Shown: piece by piece, positions 8,016 to 16,411 of the stretch
Numbering within the stretch: position 1 is the stretch's first letter
Layout: each line of letters begins with the position of its first letter
Source of the DNA: Bacillus sp. M6-12
GTDB taxonomy: Bacteria > Bacillota > Bacilli > Bacillales > DSM-1321
Assembly: GCF_002860285.1 (NCBI RefSeq)
Contig: NZ_PGVF01000012.1
Span: 1-53,904, forward strand
Reading direction: 5' to 3'
Length of the DNA stretch: 53,904 bases
Program-made: the position numbers and the translations under genes
The notes under the pieces: generated by a model
What the model was told of the DNA's origin: nothing
Databases searched by the model: none
Seen by the model: only the letters and a program-made list of their open reading frames with translations

Positions 8016-8387
8016 TTATTTCCGCCAAAAATTCGTATATCCTGCTTTATCCTGAATATTAAATTCAATCATTTTCTCAAGCAATTCGTAATTTACCTGC
8101 TCATTCCACGGAATTCGAAACAAGCCTTTGGTAGCGCTGTATCCAGCTTGTGCAATGTCATCGCTAAAGTGCACAATGCCTACTTCTTCGGGTGAAACGC
8201 TCAAATGATGCTTCGCTGTGGAAAAGCCGATGATAAATGTGCCGTGATCGGAAAACATTGGCGTATTCCACTTGATTTGCGGTTCCAAATTTGGGAATTT
8301 ACTAGCAACCCACGCCAAAATTTCCTCTGTTCGGACGCGGTGGTCGGGGTTATCGATACCTGCTAGATATTTCACAAAAAATTCCAT
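8016..8387 (-). CDS. fra: frataxin-like iron chaperone (DUF1801), YdhG/Fra
   Basis: A 123-residue DUF1801 protein matching B. subtilis Fra (YdhG), a frataxin-fold protein that supplies iron for Fe-S cluster assembly and heme synthesis. Typical blocks are [28 protein letters not shown], and the [14 protein letters not shown] segment, ending FWRK. The ATG at 8387 has AAGGAGGA seven bases upstream. A truncated second copy of its 3' end lies immediately upstream (8410-8487). The role is taken from the B. subtilis relative; the fold class itself is certain. Confidence 0.87.
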   Translation of the reverse strand: MEFFVKYLAGIDNPDHRVRTEEILAWVASKFPNLEPQIKWNTPMFSDHGTFIIGFSTAKHHLSVSPEEVGIVHFSDDIAQAGYSATKGLFRIPWNEQVNYELLEKMIEFNIQDKAGYTNFWRK

Positions 8388-8409
8388 GTCTTCCTCCTTC
8401 GATATAATG

Positions 8410-8487
8410 CTATTGCCGCCAAAATTTTGAATTCTCAGCCTTATGCTTCATATTAAATTCAATTATCTTCTGTAGCAATCCGTAATT
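8410..8487 (-). pseudogene. truncated second copy of fra (C-terminal 25 codons)
   Basis: On the minus strand an open stretch reads [18 protein letters not shown] then NSKFWRQ and stops at TAG (8410-8412). This aligns without gaps with the end of Fra ([17 protein letters not shown], then FWRK), at roughly 60 percent identity. DNA similarity is also clear between 8413-8490 and 8023-8095. Upstream of it no matching N-terminal part exists. It is a paralogous remnant lying in tandem with intact fra, apparently cut at its 5' side. Confidence 0.8.
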
Positions 8488-8505
8488 AAATCCGTTACAG
8501 GAAAC

Positions 8506-8539
8506 TTAAAAGGCAACACCCAAATGGGTTAGTTGCCTT
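8506..8539 (-). terminator. intrinsic terminator overlapping the end of rlmCD
   Basis: AAGGCAAC (8510-8517) pairs with GTTGCCTT (8532-8539), with inner CC/GG pairing, followed on the minus strand by TTTTAAGTTT. The 5' arm lies inside the last codons of rlmCD. Confidence 0.7.
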
Positions 8540-9908
8540 CCGTTAAAATGAGTTGAGAGACACATTCAACATGTGTAGTCATTGGAAACATATCCACAGG
8601 CTGCACTTCTACAGTCCGGTATCCGCCATCCTCCAATATCCTCAAATCACGCGCCAGCGTTGCCGGGTTACAGGATACATAAACAACCTTCTTTGGTTTC
8701 ATTTCAATAATAGTATTTAGCAGGGCCTCATCGCACCCTTTACGCGGGGGATCAACGACTAATACGTCTGCGCTGTTTCCGGTTTTGTACCACTCCGGTA
8801 TGACTGTTTCCGCCGCACCAACTGCAAATTCAGCATTACTTATATCATTCAATTCCGCGTTCCGTCTCGCATCCTCTATCGCTTCCGGCACGATTTCTAC
8901 CCCGAACACTTTCTTAGCTTTTTGAGCCAGGAATAAGGATATCGTTCCAATCCCGCAATAGGCATCAATAACGGACTCTTCCCCAGTCAGCCCTGCATAT
9001 TCAAGGGCTTTATCATAGAGCACCTTGGTTTGTACCGGATTAATCTGATAGAATGACAATGCCGAGATCGCGAATTTAACATCACCGATGTAGTCATAAA
9101 TTACTTCATTGCCCCAAAGCACTTTTGTTTTCTCGCCCATTATCACGTTAGTACGCTTCGAGTTAATATTATGGATGATTGATTTTATTTTTGGCAGCCT
9201 GGCAGTGATTTCTTCAACCAGCCGGTTCTTCTGCGGCAGGTCAGCTGTACGGGTGATCAGGACCACCATCAGTTCCCCTGTTTGCTGTCCGTGGCGTGCC
9301 ATAATATGACGGAGCACACCTTTATGGGATTCTTCATGATAAGCTGGGATTCCCAGCTCATTGCAGATTTCCTTCACCGTTTGGATCGCTTCATTGACCT
9401 CTGGAAGCTGGATAACACTTTCATTTGTATCCACGATCTCGTGGCTGCGCGGTTTGAAGAAACCCGCGATTAATTTACCGTCTCTTTCACCTACAGGTAC
9501 TTGGGCTTTGTTCCGGTAATGCCATGGATTGTCCATTCCTATAATCGTATGAACCTTCACATCCTCCAGCTTTCCTATACGGGCCAGTACTTCCCGAACC
9601 TGTTTTTCTTTATATGCAAGCTGCCCTTCATAGCTGATATGCTGGAGCTGGCAGCCGCCGAATTTGTGTGATTCCTCTACTGGAACATCAATTCGGGTGT
9701 CACTTTTTTCATATAGTTCCATTAAACGCCCGAAGCCATATCCTTTATTAACCTTTGTAATTTTTATTTGGCCTTTTTCGCCCGGCAGAGCATTTGGCAC
9801 GAAAACAGGGTAACCCTCAATTTTTGCAACTCCTGCGCCATCATGGGTCAAATCTTCAAACATTACATCTATATAATCATTTTTTGCTATTGGAGCAGAC
9901 TTTTTCAT
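8529..9908 (-). CDS. rlmCD: 23S rRNA (uracil-C5)-methyltransferase RlmCD
   Basis: RumA-type SAM-dependent methyltransferase; the Bacillus enzyme RlmCD makes both m5U747 and m5U1939 in 23S rRNA. An N-terminal TRAM domain ([13 protein letters not shown] onward) is followed by the central RNA-binding part and a C-terminal Rossmann domain. [14 protein letters not shown] is the SAM-binding loop, [12 protein letters not shown] follows, and the catalytic Cys lies in [12 protein letters not shown] near residue 413. Only GGCQLQH remains of the Fe-S cysteine cluster of E. coli RlmD, as is usual in this subgroup. ATG at 9908 gives [12 protein letters not shown], which aligns with the B. subtilis start; ATG at 9920 is possible, and both have imperfect ribosome-site spacing. 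Confidence 0.93.
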   Translation of the reverse strand: MKKSAPIAKNDYIDVMFEDLTHDGAGVAKIEGYPVFVPNALPGEKGQIKITKVNKGYGFGRLMELYEKSDTRIDVPVEESHKFGGCQLQHISYEGQLAYKEKQVREVLARIGKLEDVKVHTIIGMDNPWHYRNKAQVPVGERDGKLIAGFFKPRSHEIVDTNESVIQLPEVNEAIQTVKEICNELGIPAYHEESHKGVLRHIMARHGQQTGELMVVLITRTADLPQKNRLVEEITARLPKIKSIIHNINSKRTNVIMGEKTKVLWGNEVIYDYIGDVKFAISALSFYQINPVQTKVLYDKALEYAGLTGEESVIDAYCGIGTISLFLAQKAKKVFGVEIVPEAIEDARRNAELNDISNAEFAVGAAETVIPEWYKTGNSADVLVVDPPRKGCDEALLNTIIEMKPKKVVYVSCNPATLARDLRILEDGGYRTVEVQPVDMFPMTTHVECVSQLILTEGN

Positions 9909-10105
9909 TGTGTCATTCATCCTTTTCTGTACATAACCTGTAGTAAGAGGTTTGTTTGGCAAAGACTGAGAGTATTTTACCATATAATACAACCTCGGGA
10001 CAAAGCCCTCAGACAAGCCCTCTTTATTCGGAACAAAGTTTCCATTTTATGCATAAAAAATAACGGACTATCGCATGTTAAGCAAAAACACTTGAGGTGA
10101 GTAAC

Positions 10106-10324
10106 ATGGGGTTGTTTAATGCTATTCAACAATGGAAAGCGGCAAACGCTGAGAAAAGGATGCTCAGGATGGAAGAACAGGGTCTGTGCCCGGATTGCAG
10201 CGGCAAAGGGTTCCATACATTTGCGCCGAATGAGTTCACCTATAACAATATTTACGAATGTACTGGTTGTGAAGGAAGCGGATTGTATGCTGACTGGGTC
10301 AGTGCCACTGAACAGAATATCTGA
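10106..10324 (+). CDS. small protein with two CxxCxGxG-type zinc knuckles
   Basis: A 72-residue protein of unknown function. It has a short basic helical N-terminus followed by CPDCSGKG (residues 31-38) and CTGCEGSG (residues 55-62), the two half-sites of one DnaJ-type zinc-binding module. ATG at 10106 follows TTGAGGTGA with five-base spacing; an upstream in-frame GTG at 10097 lies within that ribosome site. It is divergent from rlmCD and ends at its own terminator. The J domain of DnaJ is absent, so it is not a co-chaperone by itself. Confidence 0.8.
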   Translation: MGLFNAIQQWKAANAEKRMLRMEEQGLCPDCSGKGFHTFAPNEFTYNNIYECTGCEGSGLYADWVSATEQNI

Positions 10325-10339
10325 TTAATGCAGGAAAAG

Positions 10340-10366
10340 ATACGGTGTTGTCTGCCGTATTTTTTA
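10340..10366. terminator. bidirectional terminator
   Basis: ATACGG (10340-10345) pairs with CCGTAT (10355-10360), followed by TTTTTATT on the plus strand. It serves the zinc-knuckle gene and lies at the 3' end of the convergent hydrolase gene. Confidence 0.7.
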
Positions 10367-11107
10367 TTGTGACTGCTTATCCCGCTGGTCAATCTCCTGA
10401 AAAAATTCCTGAAAGGTGTGAACCATCTGCCCTGAATCTGGAGTAAAAAGGTTATGATCTGCTTTTTCAAACACTCTGACCCTCGCGTTCGGCACTGCAT
10501 CCATATAATCCCTAACGCCTTCTTCTGTTAGTGCTGCGCCGTCCAGGCCGCCTCGAATAATTAAAAAAGGACAATCCAGCTTTTTCAATTGTTCCTTGAA
10601 GTGGATCTCCTCAGATTCTGCTTCAATCCTTTCCAGCGTTTCTTTGTTTACACGCTCCAGGACAGACTTTCCTTTCCAATCCGGCAATCCTGTAAAGAAA
10701 TCGGCCCAGCCGGGACGCAGATTAGTATGGACTGCTGGATAATCCCCGATAATCAGTCCTTTTACCCGTCCCCGATTTTCAATGGCATATGCTAGCGCAT
10801 AAGATACCCCTCTGGAATACCCAAATAATATGAAATGATCAATTATGATATTATTGATCACCGCTTCAATGTCCGATACATGGTCTTCAAGCGTGTATCC
10901 TTCCTTCGGTGCATCGCTTTGGCCGCGGCCCCTAAGCGTGATAACAATCGTCCTTCGCGGCAGAAGCTCCTGAATCATTTCTTCATAGTCATCATCCGCT
11001 TCCGTTAAACCAGGAATGATAACAAGCGGCGTTTCCTTTTCAGAAGTGCCAGTATTATCGAGATAATGGATGCGTATATCGCCGTTTCTTACCCAGCCTT
11101 GGAGCAT
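10364..11107 (-). CDS. alpha/beta-hydrolase
   Basis: Alpha/beta-hydrolase-fold enzyme of 247 residues and unknown substrate. The nucleophile elbow is GYSRG (Ser near residue 98), the oxyanion region is IIPGLTEADDD, the acid is in RGGLDGAAL, and the catalytic His is in ADHNLF near the C-terminus. The chosen ATG at 11107 has AAAGGAG eight bases upstream; ATG at 11116 touches that site. It lies five bases upstream-to-downstream from the GNAT gene in the same direction, so the two are probably co-transcribed. An esterase or peroxidase-like activity cannot be distinguished. Confidence 0.83.
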   Translation of the reverse strand: MLQGWVRNGDIRIHYLDNTGTSEKETPLVIIPGLTEADDDYEEMIQELLPRRTIVITLRGRGQSDAPKEGYTLEDHVSDIEAVINNIIIDHFILFGYSRGVSYALAYAIENRGRVKGLIIGDYPAVHTNLRPGWADFFTGLPDWKGKSVLERVNKETLERIEAESEEIHFKEQLKKLDCPFLIIRGGLDGAALTEEGVRDYMDAVPNARVRVFEKADHNLFTPDSGQMVHTFQEFFQEIDQRDKQSQ

Positions 11108-11121
11108 TTTAATCATCTCCT

Positions 11122-11676
11122 TTATAAATTCTTCACCATATAATCGTAGTTATGATGGTTGATCAAGATTACTTTCCTGAATTTATATCCCAGCCTGCTG
11201 TACAAGCTGCGCGCCCGCTCATTATCTTTCTCTACGTTTAAAGCAATCGTTGCGTAACCCAGCCGTCTGCCTTTTTCCTCTGCAGCAGCAATGAGCATCG
11301 TACCCATTCTTTTCCCCCGGTGCTGATGCGCTACACATAAAGTATCGAGATAATAATCCGTAACCTCAGCTTCTTTATCTACTACTGCATTCTGCATCTT
11401 TTGCTTTAATCGGGAACGGATGGGAGCATCCAATTGCTCAGCCTCACTTCCATGATAGGCTATAACTATACCTGCAATCTCTCCCTTTGTTTCCAGAATG
11501 ATAGAGTTTCGGTAACTAAGACGGTTCTTTTCCCGCTTAAAATAATCCCTAAGCACTCTCAGGATTTCAAGCTCAGCAGTTTCACCTGTCAATGCTTCTG
11601 CAATATCCTTAATCGCTGACAGAATAAGTACAGCGGCAGCTTCTGCGTCTACAGGTTTTGCATTTCGAATAATCAT
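11122..11676 (-). CDS. GNAT family N-acetyltransferase
   Basis: Acetyl-CoA-dependent acetyltransferase of 184 residues. Motif A is visible as LDTLCVAHQHRGKRMGTML (Q/RxxGxG/A pattern, about residues 110-128), followed by the motif B region NVEKDNERARSLYSRLGYK. The N-terminus reads MIIRNAKPVDAEAAAVLI, the standard first strand and helix. AAAGGATG overlaps the start region. It probably shares a transcript with the downstream hydrolase. The acceptor is unknown. Confidence 0.82.
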   Translation of the reverse strand: MIIRNAKPVDAEAAAVLILSAIKDIAEALTGETAELEILRVLRDYFKREKNRLSYRNSIILETKGEIAGIVIAYHGSEAEQLDAPIRSRLKQKMQNAVVDKEAEVTDYYLDTLCVAHQHRGKRMGTMLIAAAEEKGRRLGYATIALNVEKDNERARSLYSRLGYKFRKVILINHHNYDYMVKNL

Positions 11677-11696
11677 CCTTTGCCCCCATAGTCATA

Positions 11697-11730
11697 ACAA
11701 AAACCTTGTCCAGGCAAAGTGAACAAGGTT
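11697..11730 (-). terminator. intrinsic terminator after dagK
   Basis: AACCTTGT (11702-11709) pairs with ACAAGGTT (11723-11730), followed on the minus strand by TTTTTGTT. It separates dagK from the GNAT gene. Confidence 0.8.
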
Positions 11731-11743
11731 TTTGCAGCTTAAT

Positions 11744-12664
11744 TTAATCTTTTTGATTTGCCGGGTCATCCGGCAGCTCGCCCTTTGGCACAAACACATT
11801 GAAATGACGGTATTGGTTCACAAATTCTGCCGGAGCAAGTCCGCCAAACTCACCGTCAAGATTCAGCTGCATTTTGTCCTTAGGCACCACTTTAATGCGG
11901 TTAGCCTTTGCATAAATCACACTTGGATCATTTACATGCTCGCCTCTGACTGCCAGCGTTGCAACCCGTACGAAATCAGCCAGGTTCGTCTTTTTTAAAA
12001 TAAGCATCGTGAACATCCCATCATTTAAGGATGCATCAGGCGCCAGTTTTTCAAAACCTCCGACTGAGTTTGTGTTGGCGACAAGAAAAAGCATGATTTC
12101 ACCTTCAAAAATTTTCCCGTCGTACTCAATTGAAACTTCTGTAGCTTTAATAGACGGAAGCATTTCAATACCTTTTAAATAGTAGGCCAGCTGGCCCAGC
12201 ATTGTTTTTAGTTTACTTGGCACTTCGTACGTCAGCTCGGTAAGCCGTCCGCCGCCAGCGATATTTATAAAATATTTATCGTTCATTTTTCCAATGTCAA
12301 TAGGCATCGTGTGTCCAGCTGTAATGATATCGACAGCTGCTTCAACGGAACGGGGCACATGAATTGCACGCGCAAAGTCATTTGTTGTTCCCACCGGTAT
12401 AATCCCTAGATTTGGCCGTATTTCAGCCTGGGCAAGTCCATTGACGACTTCATAAATTGTGCCATCTCCACCTGCTGCGATGACTGTATCGTATCCCCGC
12501 TCAATGGCAATACGGGCAGCATTAGTTGCATCGCCTTCACCGGTAGTAGCATGGCATGACGCCTCATAGCCGGCCATTTCAAGCTTCGCCAGTACGTCAG
12601 GTAAATGCCTTCTGATTGCCTCTCGTCCTGAAGTCGGGTTATAAATTAATCTTGCTCGTTTCAT
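11744..12664 (-). CDS. dagK: diacylglycerol kinase DagK (DgkB/YerQ)
   Basis: Soluble diacylglycerol kinase that phosphorylates diacylglycerol, released during lipoteichoic acid synthesis, back to phosphatidate. It has the DAGK/sphingosine-kinase catalytic fold: YNPTSGRE at the start, the nucleotide loop GGDGT (residues 65-69), and PVGTTNDFARA near 90-100. The C-terminal half holds the beta-sandwich with LNLDGEFGG. The 306 residues are the usual length. The position next to gatCAB and rlmCD is that of B. subtilis dgkB. ATG at 12664 is preceded by AGTAGGATG. Confidence 0.93.
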   Translation of the reverse strand: MKRARLIYNPTSGREAIRRHLPDVLAKLEMAGYEASCHATTGEGDATNAARIAIERGYDTVIAAGGDGTIYEVVNGLAQAEIRPNLGIIPVGTTNDFARAIHVPRSVEAAVDIITAGHTMPIDIGKMNDKYFINIAGGGRLTELTYEVPSKLKTMLGQLAYYLKGIEMLPSIKATEVSIEYDGKIFEGEIMLFLVANTNSVGGFEKLAPDASLNDGMFTMLILKKTNLADFVRVATLAVRGEHVNDPSVIYAKANRIKVVPKDKMQLNLDGEFGGLAPAEFVNQYRHFNVFVPKGELPDDPANQKD

Positions 12665-13050
12665 TTCATATCATCCTACTTTTCATTAAAGCATATTCCA
12701 TATTTTACATAATATCGTATTCAGTCACCATAAAGCAAACACCATATGTTTCATTGGTGTTGTGTGCTCTACAATTTTATTCTTATTTTCCAGGTGACGC
12801 AAATATATAGTTGCAATGCCTTGATGCAGTTTTAATTCACGTCCCTGTGGGTAAAAAACATGTTTGGTGATTGTCGAAAAAAGCAGAATGTATGTCAGTC
12901 CAAATCTTGTTTTTTGTCCGAACTATTCAAAAAGTTGCTTTTTATGCAGAATCTAGTATTTTTTCCCTAGTTTATCTGTCGAATCAACGGGTAAAAGTTA
13001 GACAGTTAGCAAAAAACTATTTATTAAAAATTTTAGGGGGAAATGGAAAG
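12665..13050. other. divergent intergenic region with an inverted repeat
   Basis: A 386-base gap between divergent dagK and the sugar-binding gene. An open frame runs upstream of the sugar-binding start but lacks a ribosome site and protein-like composition. AACACCA (12738-12744) and TGGTGTT (12755-12761) form a perfect seven-base inverted repeat around ten bases, a plausible operator for control of the sugar operon. No clear cre site was found. Confidence 0.4.
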
Positions 13051-14349
13051 ATGAAGAGAAACGCCAAGCTTTCATTTATTTTATTGCTTGTATTCAGTTT
13101 ATTGCTATCAGCCTGTTCCGGAGGTGGAGAAGAAGAAGCAAACGCCTCTGCTAAAAAAGGTAAAGTCGTTATCGATTTCTGGAGTTTTTGGGGATCTGAG
13201 ACAAGGAGACCGGTTATTGAGAAAATTGTAGAGGATTTCAATAAATCCCAGGATGAAATTGAAGTTAAGCATACATTTGTTCCTTGGGGCGATATTTGGA
13301 CTAAAAACCTCGCAGCCGTTGCAGCCGGAAATCCAGCCGATGTTATTGTTAATGACCTGGCCAGCGTAGCACATCGCGCTGATAATCAGCAGGCCGAGGA
13401 TTTATCAAAGCTTATCAGCAAGGATTTAAAGAACGATCTTTATCCGCATCTATGGGAGCCTGTCATGTATAAGGACAAGCCTTATGCTGTCCCATTCACT
13501 TCTGATACTCGTGTCCTCTTTTACAACAAAAAGGCCTTCAAGGAAGCCGGCCTGGACCCTGAAAAGCCGCCAACAACATGGGCTGAGCTTGAAGAGTATG
13601 CTAAAAAGCTTGATGTAAAAAAAGGCAAGAAGTATGAACGCATTGGATTCTATCCTTTATGGGGCAGCTTTGGTGCCGGCAGCTGGATGTCAAATGCGGA
13701 TGACGGCAAAGGATTTATTGAAGACGGCAAGCTTGCAGTCAATACTCCTAAAAAAGTGGAAGCACTGGAATGGGTTCAAGGATGGAATAAACGCATTGGC
13801 GACAAAAACGTCCAGGCTTTCAAAGCGGAATTCAGCAGCGGTCAAACGAATCCTTTCGTTACGGAAAAGGTAGCTATGTGGATCGATATTGCAGGCTTCT
13901 ACACACAAATTCGTGACTCAGGAAAAGACATGGAAATCGGCGTTGCTCCAATTCCTGAAAAAGAAGCCGGCAGCGGCCACTGGAATGAGGGCGGCGGATT
14001 TGCACTCGAGATTCCAAAAGGGTCTAAGCACCCGAAAGAAGCAGCCAAGTTCCTTGAATATATGGCCAGTGAACAAGCTCAAAAACATTGGGCACTTAAA
14101 AACTACGATAATGTAGCAAACATTAAAGCTGCAGAATCTGCAGCAACAGAAATGAAGGATATTGAAAAAACCGTTTACGATCAGGCGCTGGCTAACCTGA
14201 AGGACACTAAGCTCCATACAGTGCCGCTCGAGTATCCAGACTACAAAACGCGTCTCGATCCACAGCTTGAAGCAGCCACGACCGGCAAAGTTTCGGCAAA
14301 AGAGGCTCTAGAAAAGGCAGAAAAGGATATTGAAAAATTAAAGAAATGA
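13051..14349 (+). CDS. sugar ABC transporter substrate-binding lipoprotein
   Basis: Family 1 extracellular solute-binding protein (maltose/oligosaccharide type), 432 residues. The signal peptide ends in lipobox LLSAC with Cys22. The mature part has the typical VIDFWSFWGSE opening, PADVIVNDLASVA near residue 90, YAVPFTSDTRVLFYNK near 150, and a WIDIAGFY sugar-site region. The ATG at 13051 follows AGGGGG by about 11 bases. Two MalF/MalG-type permease genes follow, making an importer; a hairpin just after this gene should keep its transcript in excess over the permeases. The ligand is not predictable, and no glycosidase gene is nearby. Confidence 0.9.
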   Translation: MKRNAKLSFILLLVFSLLLSACSGGGEEEANASAKKGKVVIDFWSFWGSETRRPVIEKIVEDFNKSQDEIEVKHTFVPWGDIWTKNLAAVAAGNPADVIVNDLASVAHRADNQQAEDLSKLISKDLKNDLYPHLWEPVMYKDKPYAVPFTSDTRVLFYNKKAFKEAGLDPEKPPTTWAELEEYAKKLDVKKGKKYERIGFYPLWGSFGAGSWMSNADDGKGFIEDGKLAVNTPKKVEALEWVQGWNKRIGDKNVQAFKAEFSSGQTNPFVTEKVAMWIDIAGFYTQIRDSGKDMEIGVAPIPEKEAGSGHWNEGGGFALEIPKGSKHPKEAAKFLEYMASEQAQKHWALKNYDNVANIKAAESAATEMKDIEKTVYDQALANLKDTKLHTVPLEYPDYKTRLDPQLEAATTGKVSAKEALEKAEKDIEKLKK

Positions 14350-14392
14350 TAAGTTAGGCAGGTCCCAAAAAGGGCTCCGCCGTTACCCGAAA

Positions 14393-14428
14393 AGCCTTGT
14401 CATTCGAACGCGGATGGCAAGGTTTTTT
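14393..14428 (+). terminator. intercistronic terminator/attenuator between binding protein and permease
   Basis: CCTTGTCAT (14395-14403) pairs with ATGGCAAGG (14414-14422) and is followed by TTTTTT. It lies in the 115-base gap, so part of the transcript likely ends here and the binding protein is made in excess. Confidence 0.7.
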
Positions 14429-14464
14429 AAAAGGATTATTTGGCTCAGAAAGGAGTAGTGTATC

Positions 14465-15475
14465 ATGCAGCAATCCATAGTGGAAAAAAAAGCAGCCCCG
14501 GCAGCGCTTAAAACAACAGACAAGCCAGCCAGTCCCGCTGTCAGCTCCCGCCGTTTCTGGCAAATGAAATCAAGAAGCAAAGCAGGAAAAATGGACAATC
14601 TCAGCGGCTACCTATTTATTTCTCCCTGGCTGATAGGTTTATTGTTTCTAACTGCCGGCCCTCTCTTATTCTCGTTATATGTAAGCTTCACTGATTATAA
14701 TATTACCTCTCAAATGAACTTTGTAGGACTGGAAAACTATAAACGGATGTTCACACTTGATGATTTATTTTGGACTTCTCTTTGGAATACACTGTACTTC
14801 GTAATATTCTCAATTCCATTAACAACTGCAGGTGCTGTTTTTATCGCAGTCCTTCTTAATCAGAAAATAAAAGGCATGAAGTTTTTCCGGACTATTTATT
14901 ATTTGCCGGCAGTTCTTTCCGGTGTAGCAGTTTACTTTCTCTGGATGCAAATGCTTAGCCCATCTACCGGACTGGTGAACACAGTTCTTGGCTGGATTGG
15001 GATTGAAGGTCCTTCATGGCTGTTTGATCCTGCCTGGACAAAGCCCGCCCTTATCTTTATGAAGCTTTGGAGTGTAGGAGGAGGCATGCTGCTTTATCTC
15101 GCGCGGCTTCAGAGCATTTCAACAGCGATGTATGAGGCAGCCGATCTTGACGGAGCCAACTCTATCCAAAAGTTTTTCCATATTACACTCCCGATGATTA
15201 CACCAATTATTTTCTTTGATGTTATTACAAGCACAATTTATTCCTTCCAAATTTTCCAGGAAGCTTATGTAATGACCGAGAATGGAGACGGCGGACCAGG
15301 AAACTCGCTTTTATTCTACAATCTTCATATGTGGAAAAATGCATTTGAAATGTTTGATATGGGTTATGCTTCATCGATGGCCTGGTTCTTGTTCATGTTT
15401 ATCATGATCCTGACCATATTTAACTTAAAAGTCGGCAAAAAATGGGTGTACTACGAAGGCGGTGACAACAAATGA
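14465..15475 (+). CDS. sugar ABC transporter permease, MalF/UgpA type
   Basis: Integral membrane permease of 336 residues, first of the pair. A long, basic cytoplasmic N-terminus (residues 1-43) precedes six predicted helices beginning LFISPWLIGLLFL. The EAA loop that contacts the ATPase reads YEAADLDGANSIQKFFHITL near residues 222-241. ATG at 14465 has AAAGGAG about eight bases upstream. Its end overlaps the next permease by four bases (ATGA), showing translational coupling. No ATPase gene is in the cluster, so a shared MsmX-type ATPase encoded elsewhere is the likely energy source. Confidence 0.9.
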   Translation: MQQSIVEKKAAPAALKTTDKPASPAVSSRRFWQMKSRSKAGKMDNLSGYLFISPWLIGLLFLTAGPLLFSLYVSFTDYNITSQMNFVGLENYKRMFTLDDLFWTSLWNTLYFVIFSIPLTTAGAVFIAVLLNQKIKGMKFFRTIYYLPAVLSGVAVYFLWMQMLSPSTGLVNTVLGWIGIEGPSWLFDPAWTKPALIFMKLWSVGGGMLLYLARLQSISTAMYEAADLDGANSIQKFFHITLPMITPIIFFDVITSTIYSFQIFQEAYVMTENGDGGPGNSLLFYNLHMWKNAFEMFDMGYASSMAWFLFMFIMILTIFNLKVGKKWVYYEGGDNK

Positions 15476-16344
15476 TAAAAGCAGAATCCGAGTTGAAATT
15501 CTACCAAACAAAATCATTCCAGGAACGAATAAAGAAGACGATTACCTTGATATTTTTACTGTTTGGAAGTATCCTGCTGCTATTGCCCCTGTGGTGGATG
15601 ATTTCTACATCATTGAAATCACCCCAGGAAATCATGCAGCATCCGCCAGCCTTTATTCCGGAAACCTTCCGTTTTTCCAACTATATTGAGGCGTGGCAAA
15701 CCGGACCGTTCGCCCGCTGGGGACTGAATACACTTTTCATAGCTGTTGTCACCACAATCGCTAGTGTTCTTGTAAACTCATTTGTAGCATACGGATTTGC
15801 CAAAATTCATTTTAAAGGAAGAAATACACTATTTGTTATCGTCTTAGCAACGATGCTTATCCCTGGTTTTGTCACACTGGTTCCGCAATATATGCTCTTT
15901 TCTAAGCTAGGCTGGGTTAACACGTATCTGCCATTGATCGTGCCCGCTTTTGCCGGAAGTGCATTTTATATATTCCTGCTGCGCCAATTTATGATGACAA
16001 TTCCGGATGAATACATTGAAGCAGCTCGAATGGACGGTGCCAACCACTTGAGAATTTGGTGGCATATTATGCTTCCGTTAACCAAGCCAGCACTCATAAC
16101 TGTTGCCCTGTTCTCCTTTAACGGAGCCTGGAATGACCTGCTGTCACCATTGCTGTATCTCAATGACGAAAAACTTTATACCCTTCAGCTTGGCCTACAA
16201 ACATTCAAAGGAAGCGTCCAGGTGCAATGGCATTACTTAATGTCCATGTCAGTCATGATTTTACTGCCAACCGTTATCCTATTCTTCTTCTTCCAGCGAT
16301 ATTTTATGGAAGGAACGAATATATCTTCAGGGTCAAAAGGGTAA
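15472..16344 (+). CDS. sugar ABC transporter permease, MalG type
   Basis: Second permease subunit of the importer, 290 residues with six predicted helices; the first reads TLIFLLFGSILLLLPLWWM. The EAA loop is YIEAARMDGANHLRIWWHIM near residues 181-200. Its start ATG overlaps the stop of the upstream permease (ATGA). The operon ends at a strong terminator right after this gene; there is no ATP-binding subunit and no regulator in the operon. Confidence 0.9.
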   Translation: MIKAESELKFYQTKSFQERIKKTITLIFLLFGSILLLLPLWWMISTSLKSPQEIMQHPPAFIPETFRFSNYIEAWQTGPFARWGLNTLFIAVVTTIASVLVNSFVAYGFAKIHFKGRNTLFVIVLATMLIPGFVTLVPQYMLFSKLGWVNTYLPLIVPAFAGSAFYIFLLRQFMMTIPDEYIEAARMDGANHLRIWWHIMLPLTKPALITVALFSFNGAWNDLLSPLLYLNDEKLYTLQLGLQTFKGSVQVQWHYLMSMSVMILLPTVILFFFFQRYFMEGTNISSGSKG

Positions 16345-16355
16345 TTACTGAAAAT

Positions 16356-16396
16356 AAAAGGAGTGTGAATCTACTTGGGATTCACACTCCTTTTTG
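16356..16396. terminator. bidirectional terminator between the sugar operon and gatB
   Basis: AAAAGGAGTGTGAATC (16356-16371) and GATTCACACTCCTTTT (16379-16394) form a perfect 16-pair stem. T-runs follow on both strands, so it ends both convergent operons. Confidence 0.9.
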
Positions 16397-16411
16397 TTTA
16401 TATCCTGTATT

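Noticed and set aside
9768..10100. Plus-strand open frame of 110 codons over the rlmCD start
   Set aside because: Antisense to rlmCD and its leader; no ribosome site.
12871..13050. N-terminal extension of the sugar-binding protein by 60 residues
   Set aside because: The lipoprotein signal begins at 13051; the upstream part has no ribosome site and would bury the signal peptide.
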